Both the position numbers and the translations under genes were made by a program. From Cyanobacteria bacterium UBA947 (GTDB taxonomy: Bacteria; Cyanobacteriota; Vampirovibrionia; Gastranaerophilales; Gastranaerophilaceae): DNA of 8,872 nt. Location of the stretch: the NCBI GenBank assembly GCA_002293275.1, contig DBCX01000054.1, positions 316-9,187 on the forward strand, given 5' to 3'. The notes under the pieces are model-generated. The model was not told where the DNA came from. It saw nothing but the letters and a program-made list of their open reading frames with translations, and searched no databases. This document shows positions 1 to 5,949 of this stretch, one piece after another (position 1 is the stretch's first letter; the number at the start of each line of letters is the position of its first letter).

Positions 1-1168
1 TGCCGAACTCGGCCTCCTCTGTCATCGCGGTACCTGTCATACCGGAGAGTTTCGGGTAAAGCCGGAACAAATTCTGGAACGTAATGCTCGCCAGAGTCTG
101 AGTTTCATCTTGAATATTCACACCCTCTTTGGCCTCAATCGCCTGATGCAGCCCGTCAGACCAGCGGCGACCCTCCATCAAACGGCCCGTAAACTCGTCC
201 ACAATCACGACTTCGCCGTTTCTTATCATATAATCCGTGTCACGCGTGAACAGCTCCTTCGCCTTTAACGCTTGCAGAAGGTGGTGCGCATATTGGGTTT
301 CAATATCAAAAAGGTCTTTGATTTTAAGGATTTCCTGCGCGCGGTCAATCCCGTCCTCGGTCATAATAATATTTTTGTTCTTCTCGTCAACTTCGTAATC
401 AGCGTCTTTTTTCAGCTGCGGCGCGATTTTTGCCATCATTTTGTAGGTTTCGGCGGATTTTTCAACACGTCCGCTGATAATCAAAGGCGTTCTCGCCTCG
501 TCAATCAAAATACTGTCAACCTCGTCAATAATTGCGTAATTATACGGCCGCTGCACCTGCATCTCAATTGAGCCGGCCATATTATCGCGCAAATAATCAA
601 ACCCGAACTCGTTGTTTGTCCCGTAGGTTATATCGCAGTCGTAGGCGGCTTTTTTTGCATTGAAATCTTCCATATCGCGTCCGCCGGACAAAATAACGCC
701 GACGGTAAGCCCAAGGAACTTAAAAATCCTGCCCATCCAGTCGCTGTCGCGTTTTGCAAGGTAATCGTTAACGGTCACAACGTGGACACCCTTGCCGGTC
801 AAGGCGTTCAGGTATGCCGGCAAAGTTGCAACAAGCGTTTTCCCTTCACCTGTGCGCATCTCGGCGATGTGGCCGTTGTGCAAAAAGTAGCCGCCAATCA
901 GCTGCACATCAAAGTGGCGCATATTCAAGACCCGTCTGCCGGCCTCGCGCACGGTGGCAAAGGCTTCGGGCAAAAGTTTATCCAGCGTTTCTTTGGTCGG
1001 GTTCTCGGCGTAAATCTGTTTGAACTCGTCTGTTTTTGCGCGCAGCTCGTCGTCTGTCATCTGCACAAACTGCGGCTCTAACGCGTTGATGTGCTCAACA
1101 ATCCCCATAATACTTTTAACTTTTTTCTCGTTGGGGTCGCCAAGGAGTTTTAATAATAGCCCTATCAT
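1..1168 (-). CDS. secA: Preprotein translocase ATPase SecA, N-terminal part (cut by window edge)
   Basis: This is the motor ATPase that drives secretory preproteins through the SecYEG channel at the cytoplasmic membrane. Translated from the ATG at 1168, 389 codons are present and the reading frame runs off the left edge, so roughly the first half of the usual 800-900 residues is visible. The Walker A motif TGEGKT lies at residues 106-111, NDYLAKRD follows it, and the Walker B/DEAD-like DEVDS is at about 215-219 followed by IDEARTPLIISG. The preprotein cross-linking region comes next, and MTGTA is at 377-381. The phrase VQRPYNYAIIDEVDS resembles cyanobacterial SecA (from memory of the family). 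No Shine-Dalgarno site precedes the ATG; the upstream DNA is AT-rich with TATTAT/GATAAT elements within 15 bp, so the 5' leader may be very short. A small HTH gene ends 39 bp upstream on the same strand. Identity is near certain. Confidence 0.97.
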   Translation of the reverse strand, partial: MIGLLLKLLGDPNEKKVKSIMGIVEHINALEPQFVQMTDDELRAKTDEFKQIYAENPTKETLDKLLPEAFATVREAGRRVLNMRHFDVQLIGGYFLHNGHIAEMRTGEGKTLVATLPAYLNALTGKGVHVVTVNDYLAKRDSDWMGRIFKFLGLTVGVILSGGRDMEDFNAKKAAYDCDITYGTNNEFGFDYLRDNMAGSIEMQVQRPYNYAIIDEVDSILIDEARTPLIISGRVEKSAETYKMMAKIAPQLKKDADYEVDEKNKNIIMTEDGIDRAQEILKIKDLFDIETQYAHHLLQALKAKELFTRDTDYMIRNGEVVIVDEFTGRLMEGRRWSDGLHQAIEAKEGVNIQDETQTLASITFQNLFRLYPKLSGMTGTAMTEEAEFG

Positions 1169-1207
1169 ATTTATAATATTATCACGGACACAGATTTTAG
1201 CAATTAT

Positions 1208-1459
1208 CTATTTGGAGGCGCGAAAAACGATATTATAATCCAGCGTGTTTAAAATGATTTCCAGCTCTTGTAAATTTAATCCCAATGTGTTCAAAATTAT
1301 TTCAAACTCTTGTAAGTTTAATCTGTTATTTTTTAATTTTTGCGACAAATTTTGGACGCTGAAATTTTTCTTCTTTTTCTTGCCGATTATTGCCGCCATT
1401 TGTGTCAATGTGATGTCTTTATCTATAAGTAATTTTCTGATTTTGTTACTCAAACTCAT
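1208..1459 (-). CDS. Small XRE-like helix-turn-helix protein with duplicated C-terminal helix
   Basis: An 83-residue protein resembling short single-domain HTH proteins of the XRE type. The N-terminus (SLSNKIRKLLIDKDITLTQMAAIIG) fits helices 1-2 of the fold, and VQNLSQKLKNN fits the recognition helix. Two features are odd. A five-lysine run, GKKKKKNF at about residues 26-33, sits where the turn is normally tight. The last helix, LNLQE-EIILNTL, is present twice in tandem with a 14-residue (42-bp) period. G+C is only about a quarter by eye, far below the neighbouring genes. No Shine-Dalgarno site precedes the ATG; a TATAGT element lies 12 bp upstream at 1471-1476. It sits between pyk and secA on the same strand. 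Function and target are unknown; it may be a recent or decaying arrival. Confidence 0.6.
   Translation of the reverse strand: MSLSNKIRKLLIDKDITLTQMAAIIGKKKKKNFSVQNLSQKLKNNRLNLQEFEIILNTLGLNLQELEIILNTLDYNIVFRASK
1241..1324. repeat. Tandem 42-bp duplication inside the small HTH gene
   Basis: Two imperfect copies, 1241-1282 and 1283-1324, share the pattern CA-NNGTGTT-AAAAT-ATTTC-A-CTCTTGTAA-TTTAAT. They encode LNLQEFEIILNTLG and LNLQELEIILNTLD. The period is a multiple of three, so the frame is kept and the final helix of the HTH protein is doubled. Confidence 0.85.
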
Positions 1460-1543
1460 AAAATAATATTACTATACTTTTGAACAATATTAACATTTTT
1501 AAATTAATAGTTTAAAATTAAATATATGGTTAAACAAAAGTTT

Positions 1544-2962
1544 TTAGCAACTAATCTTATGAATTTTAATAAAATTCGTGCCGCCGACGAGGATATCCGG
1601 AACGCTGCCGGTTAAAATCACCGTATCGCCCACCGCAAGCCCGATTTCTTTGACCAAAAATTTGCTTAAAACCTGCAGCGCACCTGTTTCCATTTTCAAC
1701 TCAAAGTCCAGATTCAACGGCCGAACCCCGCGGTACAGCTTTAACGCGCGGCGCACCTTGTAATTTGGGCAGCATACAAAAATCGGCGCGCTCAACCGCC
1801 CCGCCGCAAGCGATATTGCCGTGTAACCTGTCCCGGACAACGCAATCACCGCCTTGATATCCATTTTTCTGACCATATCCGCAATTGACATCGCTATCGC
1901 CATCGTCTGCGTATCAGGTTCTTCATCAATCATCTGCCGCGGAAACCTGTTATACCTTATAATATTGCCGTCCTCTGTCGCGTGGATAATCCGTGACATC
2001 ATCTGGACCGCCTCAATCGGATACTCCCCGGCCGCGGTTTCGCCTGATAACATTACCGCATCTGCACCGTCCAAAATAGCGTTCGCAACGTCAGATGTCT
2101 CTGCACGTGTCGGGATCGGGTTTTCTATCATACTTTCCAGCATCTGTGTTGCCACAATAACCGCGCGCCGTTTGGCATTAGCCTTTTTCACAACAGTTTT
2201 TTGCACCATCGGCACGTGCTCTGTGCTAATCTCTATCCCCAAATCGCCGCGTGCTACCATAATCCCGTCCGAAACGTCAATAATACTGTCAATATTTTCC
2301 ACCGCCTGCGGTTTTTCAATCTTTGAAATAATCCGTATATCGCTGCCTTGCGCATCAAGCAGCCCGCGCAGCTTGATAACGTCGTTGGCGTCGCGCACAA
2401 ACGACAGCCCCAAATAATCAATCTCCTGCTCCACCGCAAAGTTCACAAACTCTACATCGCGCTGCGTCAGAACCTTCACGCTGCCGGTTGAACCCGGGAT
2501 GTTAATCCCCTTGCGCTGTTTTAAAAGCCCGTCGGTCAAAACATCGGCCTTAATTATATCGCCGTCAACACCGGTTACTTTCAGCTGGATTTTGCCGTCA
2601 TCAATTAAAATCATCTCACCCGCACACACGTCAGCTGCCATCCCCTTGTAATCCACAGGAATCAAGCAATCGGTCATCGCATCCTGGTGTCTGAAACAAA
2701 CATTCTCGCCTTTTTTCAACTCAATCGGTGCCGGCAGGTTTCCGATACGGATTTTTGGGCCCTGCAAGTCAAGCAATATCGGGATTAAACGGTCTTCTTC
2801 TTTTTCAAGCTCTCTAATGTAGGCGATGTTTTGTTTGTGGAACGCCTCATCACCGTGCGACGAGTTTATCCGAAACATTGTTGCTCCGGCGTTTAATAAC
2901 TCTTTTATCTTCTTTTTTGTACACGATGCCGGACCCAAGGTCGCAACAATTTTTGTCTTCAT
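1544..2962 (-). CDS. pyk: Pyruvate kinase
   Basis: Converts phosphoenolpyruvate and ADP to pyruvate and ATP, the last step of glycolysis, in the cytosol. The 472 residues match the usual core length without the extra C-terminal PEP-utilising domain seen in some bacteria. Visible motifs are TKIVATLGPAS at the N-terminus, the catalytic lysine K214 in ISKIEKP, the metal-binding MVARGDLG (E216 and D240 fit the Mg ligands), ATQMLESM at 271-278, and RAETSDVANAILDGADAVMLSGETA. The sequence DLQGPKIRI at 65-73 has Lys where potassium-dependent enzymes have Glu, which predicts K+ independence. RINSSHG replaces the common R-NFSHG. AAGGA lies 7 nt before the ATG at 2962, fixing the start. It is divergent from a secreted-protein gene across a 79-bp gap. 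No strong terminator follows; only a weak AT-rich inverted repeat (GTTTAA/TTAAAC, 1510-1535) is visible. Confidence 0.97.
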   Translation of the reverse strand: MKTKIVATLGPASCTKKKIKELLNAGATMFRINSSHGDEAFHKQNIAYIRELEKEEDRLIPILLDLQGPKIRIGNLPAPIELKKGENVCFRHQDAMTDCLIPVDYKGMAADVCAGEMILIDDGKIQLKVTGVDGDIIKADVLTDGLLKQRKGINIPGSTGSVKVLTQRDVEFVNFAVEQEIDYLGLSFVRDANDVIKLRGLLDAQGSDIRIISKIEKPQAVENIDSIIDVSDGIMVARGDLGIEISTEHVPMVQKTVVKKANAKRRAVIVATQMLESMIENPIPTRAETSDVANAILDGADAVMLSGETAAGEYPIEAVQMMSRIIHATEDGNIIRYNRFPRQMIDEEPDTQTMAIAMSIADMVRKMDIKAVIALSGTGYTAISLAAGRLSAPIFVCCPNYKVRRALKLYRGVRPLNLDFELKMETGALQVLSKFLVKEIGLAVGDTVILTGSVPDILVGGTNFIKIHKISC

Positions 2963-2983
2963 GATTTAATCCTTAAAGCTGAC

Positions 2984-3012
2984 TTGATTTTTTCTTGATT
3001 ACTAATTATAAT
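2984..3012 (+). promoter_or_regulatory. Sigma70-type promoter for the 225-aa secreted protein gene
   Basis: TTGATT at 2984-2989, a 17-bp spacer, then a perfect TATAAT at 3007-3012. The predicted start of transcription is about 3019, giving a leader of about 20 nt that carries the ribosome binding site AAAGGA at 3028-3033. The -10 lies in the perfect palindrome AATTATAATT (3004-3013), so a TATAAT also faces pyk on the minus strand (3010 to 3005). I see no good -35 for that direction. Confidence 0.6.
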
Positions 3013-3041
3013 TGTAACATAAAACAGAAAGGATTTATATT

Positions 3042-3719
3042 ATGAAGAAATTTTTTGCATCTTTATTATCATTAATGTTAATCGCGCCGGCGTTTGCGGA
3101 TACCATTGAGCACCTTGATGTCAACAAAAAAGCGCCTTGCAACAATGTTCAAATCGGTACCGCTCAGTCAATTATCCTTGAAGGCAATGTGCTGGCTATC
3201 GGGTTTGACGCTCCGTTCAGCTCAAAATGCCACTGTACTGGCGATACGGTGACGTTTACAAACCCGGGTGCGCTCTACACCTGCGAAGGTACGCTTGTAA
3301 TCCCCGCAAACTCAACGTTTGAAGGGACTATTATCGACCTTAAACAGCCGAAATGGTTCAACAAAAACGCACGCGTTTATATTCTGGTTGACAAATTGAC
3401 ATACGCGGACGGCAGATGTTTTACACTCAACGCAAAACCGTTCTACAAAGATTTTGCGCTCAAAGAAAGTGCGTGGTTGAACGTCGGACGCGCGGCAATA
3501 TCAACTGTTACGCTTGGTGCAATCGGTACAGGTATCGGTGTCGGGTTCGGTTTCATCCCAAACCCTGCTAAAATCGGTACAGGTATCGCGGCCGGTGTGT
3601 CAACAGGTGCGGGCCTTGGGCTACTTTACGGGCTTGTTGCAAAAGGGCTTGACTACAAAGCAAAGGAATGTGAGCAAATCTTCATTATCCTTTGCGAAGA
3701 CGCAACCATAGCACGGTAG
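3042..3719 (+). CDS. Secreted glycine-rich protein of unknown function
   Basis: I do not recognise this 225-residue protein by name. Residues 1-19 (MKKFFASLLSLMLIAPAFA) are a typical Sec signal peptide with AFA before the cut. The mature part up to about 145 looks beta-rich, with LVIPANSTFEGTI at 85-97 and a DG-containing strand at 119-132. Residues 150-203 are a glycine-zipper-like segment: two membrane-like stretches around GAIGTGIGVGFGF and KIGTGIAAGVSTGAGLGLLYG. It ends in KGLDYKAKECEQIFIILCED. The order IPAxS-xxG, Gly zipper, KGxD and a short beta tail recalls, loosely, secreted cyanobacterial and VirB10-like barrel proteins (low confidence). The mature part has seven cysteines, including CHC at 63-65. 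AAAGGA lies 8 nt upstream of the ATG, and a hairpin terminator follows 22 bp after the stop, so it looks monocistronic. Its likely location is the envelope. Confidence 0.85.
   Translation: MKKFFASLLSLMLIAPAFADTIEHLDVNKKAPCNNVQIGTAQSIILEGNVLAIGFDAPFSSKCHCTGDTVTFTNPGALYTCEGTLVIPANSTFEGTIIDLKQPKWFNKNARVYILVDKLTYADGRCFTLNAKPFYKDFALKESAWLNVGRAAISTVTLGAIGTGIGVGFGFIPNPAKIGTGIAAGVSTGAGLGLLYGLVAKGLDYKAKECEQIFIILCEDATIAR
3521..3588 (+). repeat. 17-bp direct repeat within the glycine-zipper coding region
   Basis: AATCGGTACAGGTATCG occurs exactly at 3521-3537 and again at 3572-3588. The period is 51 bp, or 17 codons, encoding IGTGIGVG and IGTGIAAG. The two Gly-zipper stretches therefore probably arose by internal duplication. 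Confidence 0.85.
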
Positions 3720-3741
3720 GACGTAAGTTAATAATTATATT

Positions 3742-3776
3742 CAAACCCCCGGATGATAAGTTCATGCGGGGGTTTG
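3742..3776 (+). terminator. Hairpin terminator after the 225-aa secreted protein gene
   Basis: CAAACCCCC at 3742-3750 pairs perfectly with GGGGGTTTG at 3768-3776 (9 bp). The stem continues as G3751-C3767, a G-G mismatch, then ATGA/TCAT (3753-3756 with 3762-3765) around a TAAGT loop. The following TCTTATTC is only a weak U tract, so termination may be partial and the Cys-rich gene downstream may receive read-through. Confidence 0.75.
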
Positions 3777-3859
3777 TCTTATTCAATCCGTCAAAAATTT
3801 ATTATACTTTCCGGCAACACAATTATAGCCCGACAAGACTGTCCACAAGTATAACGTAT

Positions 3860-3908
3860 TTACTCCCCAACATCTGTACAATGAAAAGGTACTTATTAAA
3901 GGGAGTAA
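3860..3908 (+). promoter_or_regulatory. Possible hairpin hiding the ribosome binding site of the Cys-rich protein gene
   Basis: TTACTCCC at 3860-3867 is perfectly complementary to GGGAGTAA at 3901-3908. The latter contains the Shine-Dalgarno GGGAG located 9 nt before the ATG at 3915. The 33-nt loop contains a small GTAC/GTAC pairing (3876-3879 with 3889-3892). If transcription starts upstream, for example at a TATACT element at 3803-3808, this pairing would mask translation initiation. It is only 8 bp and could be chance. Confidence 0.35.
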
Positions 3909-3914
3909 TATATT

Positions 3915-4286
3915 ATGAGAAAACAAATTTTGAGCGCATGCACATTAGCGATATTTCTAATGGCTATGCCAAGCGTCTATGCAAGCTGCCCTTGCAAAGC
4001 AGGTTACCACGAAGTCCAGAAAACTTCCACTTTCAGCTGGAATATTTTCAAAGGCTTTAAAAAATGCGAACCCTGCACAAAAACCAAATGTGTAAAAGAC
4101 AAATGCCCTAAACAGGCAAAATGCAAATGCAAACAAGAAAGACCAAAATGCGGCTGCAAAGAGGCTAAACCTAAATGCGGATGCAAAAAACCTGCATGCC
4201 CGCAAGAGCCAAAATGCACCGGCGCAGCAGCTCCTGCACCCGTTGTTGAACAAGCTCCGTGCAACGACTGCACACGCGCGTTTTAA
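3915..4286 (+). CDS. Small secreted cysteine- and lysine-rich protein
   Basis: I do not recognise this 123-residue protein. Residues 1-23 (MRKQILSACTLAIFLMAMPSVYA) are a signal peptide. A lipoprotein alternative with acylation at C25 is possible, but YASC is a poor lipobox. The mature 100 residues contain 16 cysteines, mostly as CxC or CxxC: C25/C27, C51/C54, C70/C72, C79/C81, C88/C90, C116/C119. Many lysines and prolines surround them, and PKCGCK is repeated (78-82 and 87-91). The middle is low-complexity and probably unfolded unless it binds metal or forms disulfides. The C-terminus has an Ala/Pro stretch (AAAPAPVVEQAP) and ends CNDCTRAF. GGGAG at 3901-3905 is a good ribosome binding site and fixes the start. 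The stop codon directly abuts the leuC stop on the other strand. Metal binding or a covalently cross-linked surface role are guesses from composition only. Confidence 0.8.
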   Translation: MRKQILSACTLAIFLMAMPSVYASCPCKAGYHEVQKTSTFSWNIFKGFKKCEPCTKTKCVKDKCPKQAKCKCKQERPKCGCKEAKPKCGCKKPACPQEPKCTGAAAPAPVVEQAPCNDCTRAF

Positions 4287-5525
4287 TTAGCAAGTAATGC
4301 AACCTTTTAATGCGCTGCACGCAGCGACATAAGGAGATGATAGGTAGATGGCAGCATTCGTGTTGCCCATCCTACCTTGAAAATTCCTGTTCTGCGTCGC
4401 AAGGCAAACCTCACCGTCAGCAAGCGTCCCGGCGTGCACACCCACACAAGGCCCGCATCCGGGCGGCAAAATAACAGCGTTGGCCGCGGTTAAATCCGTA
4501 ATAAGCCCCTCGCTCAACGCTTGCAAATAAACATCCTTTGACGCCGGACAAACCAGCAGCCTCACATCAGGGTGAACAGTTTTACCGCGCAAAATATCCG
4601 CCACCACGCGCAAATCCTCAATTCTGCCGTTCGTGCAGGTGCCCACAAAAACCTGATCGACTTTGACATTGTTCAACTCTGACGCGGGTTTTACGTTATC
4701 TACCGTATGCGGACACGCAACCGTCGGCACAACATCCGCCGCGTTGATTTCAATTATCCGTTCGTAAATTGCATCCTTGTCCGGTGCGATTTCTTTGAAT
4801 TTATCCGCGCGACCGCGTGACGCCAAAAACTCACGCGTTTTTTCGTCGGTCTTGAACAGCCCCGCTTTTGCGCCGGCCTCAACCGCCATATTCGCCAACG
4901 CCAACCGGCTTGACATATCCATTTTATCAATTGTTTCACCGCAAAACTCCAACGAGGCATACGTTGCACCGTCCGCACCCAGCATCCCAATCAGGTGCAG
5001 CATCAAATCTTTTGAGGTTACGTTCGGCCTAAACCCGCCGGTCACAACGATTTTAAACGTTGCCGGCACCTTCAACCACGTCTTGCCAAGCCCCATCGCT
5101 GCCGCAATATCGGTTGACCCCATGCCGGTCGCAAACGCGCCCAGCGCCCCTGATGTGCATGTGTGCGAATCCGCGCCCACAAGGATTTCACCCGGGTTGA
5201 CGTAGCTTTCCACCAGCCGCTGGTGGCACACACCCATCCCGACGTCCGATAAAACCGCCCCGTATTCCTTTGAAAACCCGCGCAAAACACTGTGTGTGTT
5301 TGATAATTCTTTTCTCGGCGACGGGCTGGCGTGGTCAATGAATAAAATTGTGCGCTCCGGATTGTTTAGTTTTGCCAACCCGAGTTTTTTGAACTCCTGC
5401 ACCGTCAGCGGGCCCGTGCCGTCTTGCACCGCGCAGACATCAACGTCTGCGATGACCAACTCACCTGCTTTTACAGCCGCTCCGGCGTGTTCTGATATAA
5501 TCTTTTCAGCTATTGTTTGTCCCAT
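4287..5525 (-). CDS. leuC: 3-isopropylmalate dehydratase large subunit (LeuC, homoaconitase-like short type)
   Basis: Isomerises 2-isopropylmalate to 3-isopropylmalate in leucine synthesis, together with the small subunit LeuD, using a [4Fe-4S] cluster. The 412 residues fit the shorter archaeal/clostridial-type LeuC and homoaconitase group rather than the 460-residue enterobacterial type. Cluster ligands are C297 (VGTCTNGR), C357 and C360 (PPGCGPC). Substrate-site motifs are VGADSHTCTSGALGAFATGMGSTD at 117-139 and NRNFQGRMGN at 379-388. The ATG at 5525 follows the stop of the HTH/zinc-ribbon gene by 4 bp, with AGGT about 11 nt upstream, indicating one operon. No leuD, leuB or leuA lies nearby, so the small subunit must be encoded elsewhere. 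A close relative with another 2-hydroxyacid substrate, such as homoaconitate, cannot be excluded from sequence alone. Its 3' end abuts the convergent Cys-rich gene with no terminator visible. Confidence 0.92.
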   Translation of the reverse strand: MGQTIAEKIISEHAGAAVKAGELVIADVDVCAVQDGTGPLTVQEFKKLGLAKLNNPERTILFIDHASPSPRKELSNTHSVLRGFSKEYGAVLSDVGMGVCHQRLVESYVNPGEILVGADSHTCTSGALGAFATGMGSTDIAAAMGLGKTWLKVPATFKIVVTGGFRPNVTSKDLMLHLIGMLGADGATYASLEFCGETIDKMDMSSRLALANMAVEAGAKAGLFKTDEKTREFLASRGRADKFKEIAPDKDAIYERIIEINAADVVPTVACPHTVDNVKPASELNNVKVDQVFVGTCTNGRIEDLRVVADILRGKTVHPDVRLLVCPASKDVYLQALSEGLITDLTAANAVILPPGCGPCVGVHAGTLADGEVCLATQNRNFQGRMGNTNAAIYLSSPYVAACSALKGCITC

Positions 5526-5529
5526 GCTT

Positions 5530-5925
5530 TTATTTTACCTGAAACACACATTTGCCGCAATGGCCTTTTGGCTCCGACACCAAATTGTTTTCCAAATCGT
5601 ACATTTTCGCCACACGGACCACAAGCGCCGCGCCGCAAAGAGGACATATCAGCTGTGTTTCGCCGGCCAAAATCCGCTGTTTCAGCGATTCTTTGTCAAT
5701 CTCGCGGATGTTAATTGTGCGCTCGTAGAATTTTATCTCCTCAGGCGAGCACTTCAACGCCTTGGCTAAATTCTGCCGCACCGTCACCGGCAAAAACAGA
5801 TCAATTCCGGCCTCAATTGATTCAATCAGCTCTAATGCGATATGCGATTTTTTTGCCAGCCCCGCCGCCGAAAGCCCCATCGCTTCGCGTTTTTGGTTTA
5901 CAAATTGTGCAAGAGTTAATTCCAT
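5530..5925 (-). CDS. XRE-type HTH protein with C-terminal zinc ribbon
   Basis: A 131-residue probable DNA-binding regulator. Residues 4-67 fit an XRE/Cro-type HTH: LAQFVNQKREAMGLSAAGLAKKSHIALELIESIEAG followed by VRQNLAKALKCSPEEI. After a linker, residues 92-130 form a small zinc-ribbon-like unit with C94-x2-C97 and C123-x2-C126. The ATG at 5925 is the only sensible start because the first HTH helix begins directly after it. No Shine-Dalgarno site precedes it. TATAAT on the minus strand (5937 to 5932) places the predicted transcript start at the A of the ATG, suggesting a leaderless message. It is first in an operon with leuC (4-bp gap) and divergent from plsY. The start codon lies in a 34-bp palindrome that would suit an autoregulatory operator. 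The target is unknown; control of leuC and/or plsY is inferred from position. Confidence 0.85.
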   Translation of the reverse strand: MELTLAQFVNQKREAMGLSAAGLAKKSHIALELIESIEAGIDLFLPVTVRQNLAKALKCSPEEIKFYERTINIREIDKESLKQRILAGETQLICPLCGAALVVRVAKMYDLENNLVSEPKGHCGKCVFQVK

Positions 5926-5949
5926 GCTAAAATTATAACATGGAATTAA
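5916..5949. promoter_or_regulatory. 34-bp palindrome spanning both start codons; shared divergent promoter/operator candidate
   Basis: TTAATTCCATG (5916-5926) is the exact reverse complement of CATGGAATTAA (5939-5949). The inner 12 bp continue the symmetry, with only two mismatched pairs (5927/5938 and 5930/5935) around a central AATT. Minus-strand TATAAT (5937 to 5932) and plus-strand TAAAAT (5928-5933) overlap here, with weak -35 matches TTGTAA (minus, 5958 to 5953) and TTGTGC (plus, 5905-5910, spacer 17). Both predicted transcripts would start at or next to the ATG. Confidence 0.6.

Noticed and set aside
1510..1535. GTTTAA/TTAAAC inverted repeat as a pyk terminator
   Set aside because: The stem is only 6 bp and nearly all A/T, too weak to claim as a terminator.
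1854..2417. A 187-codon plus-strand reading frame inside pyk
   Set aside because: It is the antisense shadow of a clearly conserved pyruvate kinase, with low-complexity Ile/Ser/Ala content and no ribosome site.
3692..4060. A 122-codon plus-strand frame between the two secreted-protein genes
   Set aside because: It runs through the hairpin terminator and overlaps the well-supported Cys-rich gene in another frame; no ribosome site fits.
3957..4273. Minus-strand frames of 98 and 89 codons opposite the Cys-rich gene
   Set aside because: Their Phe/Ala- and His/Leu-rich content is the complement of the Lys/Cys codons; no ribosome site is visible.
4777..5205. A 142-codon plus-strand frame inside leuC
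   Set aside because: Antisense shadow of a conserved enzyme with all catalytic motifs on the other strand.
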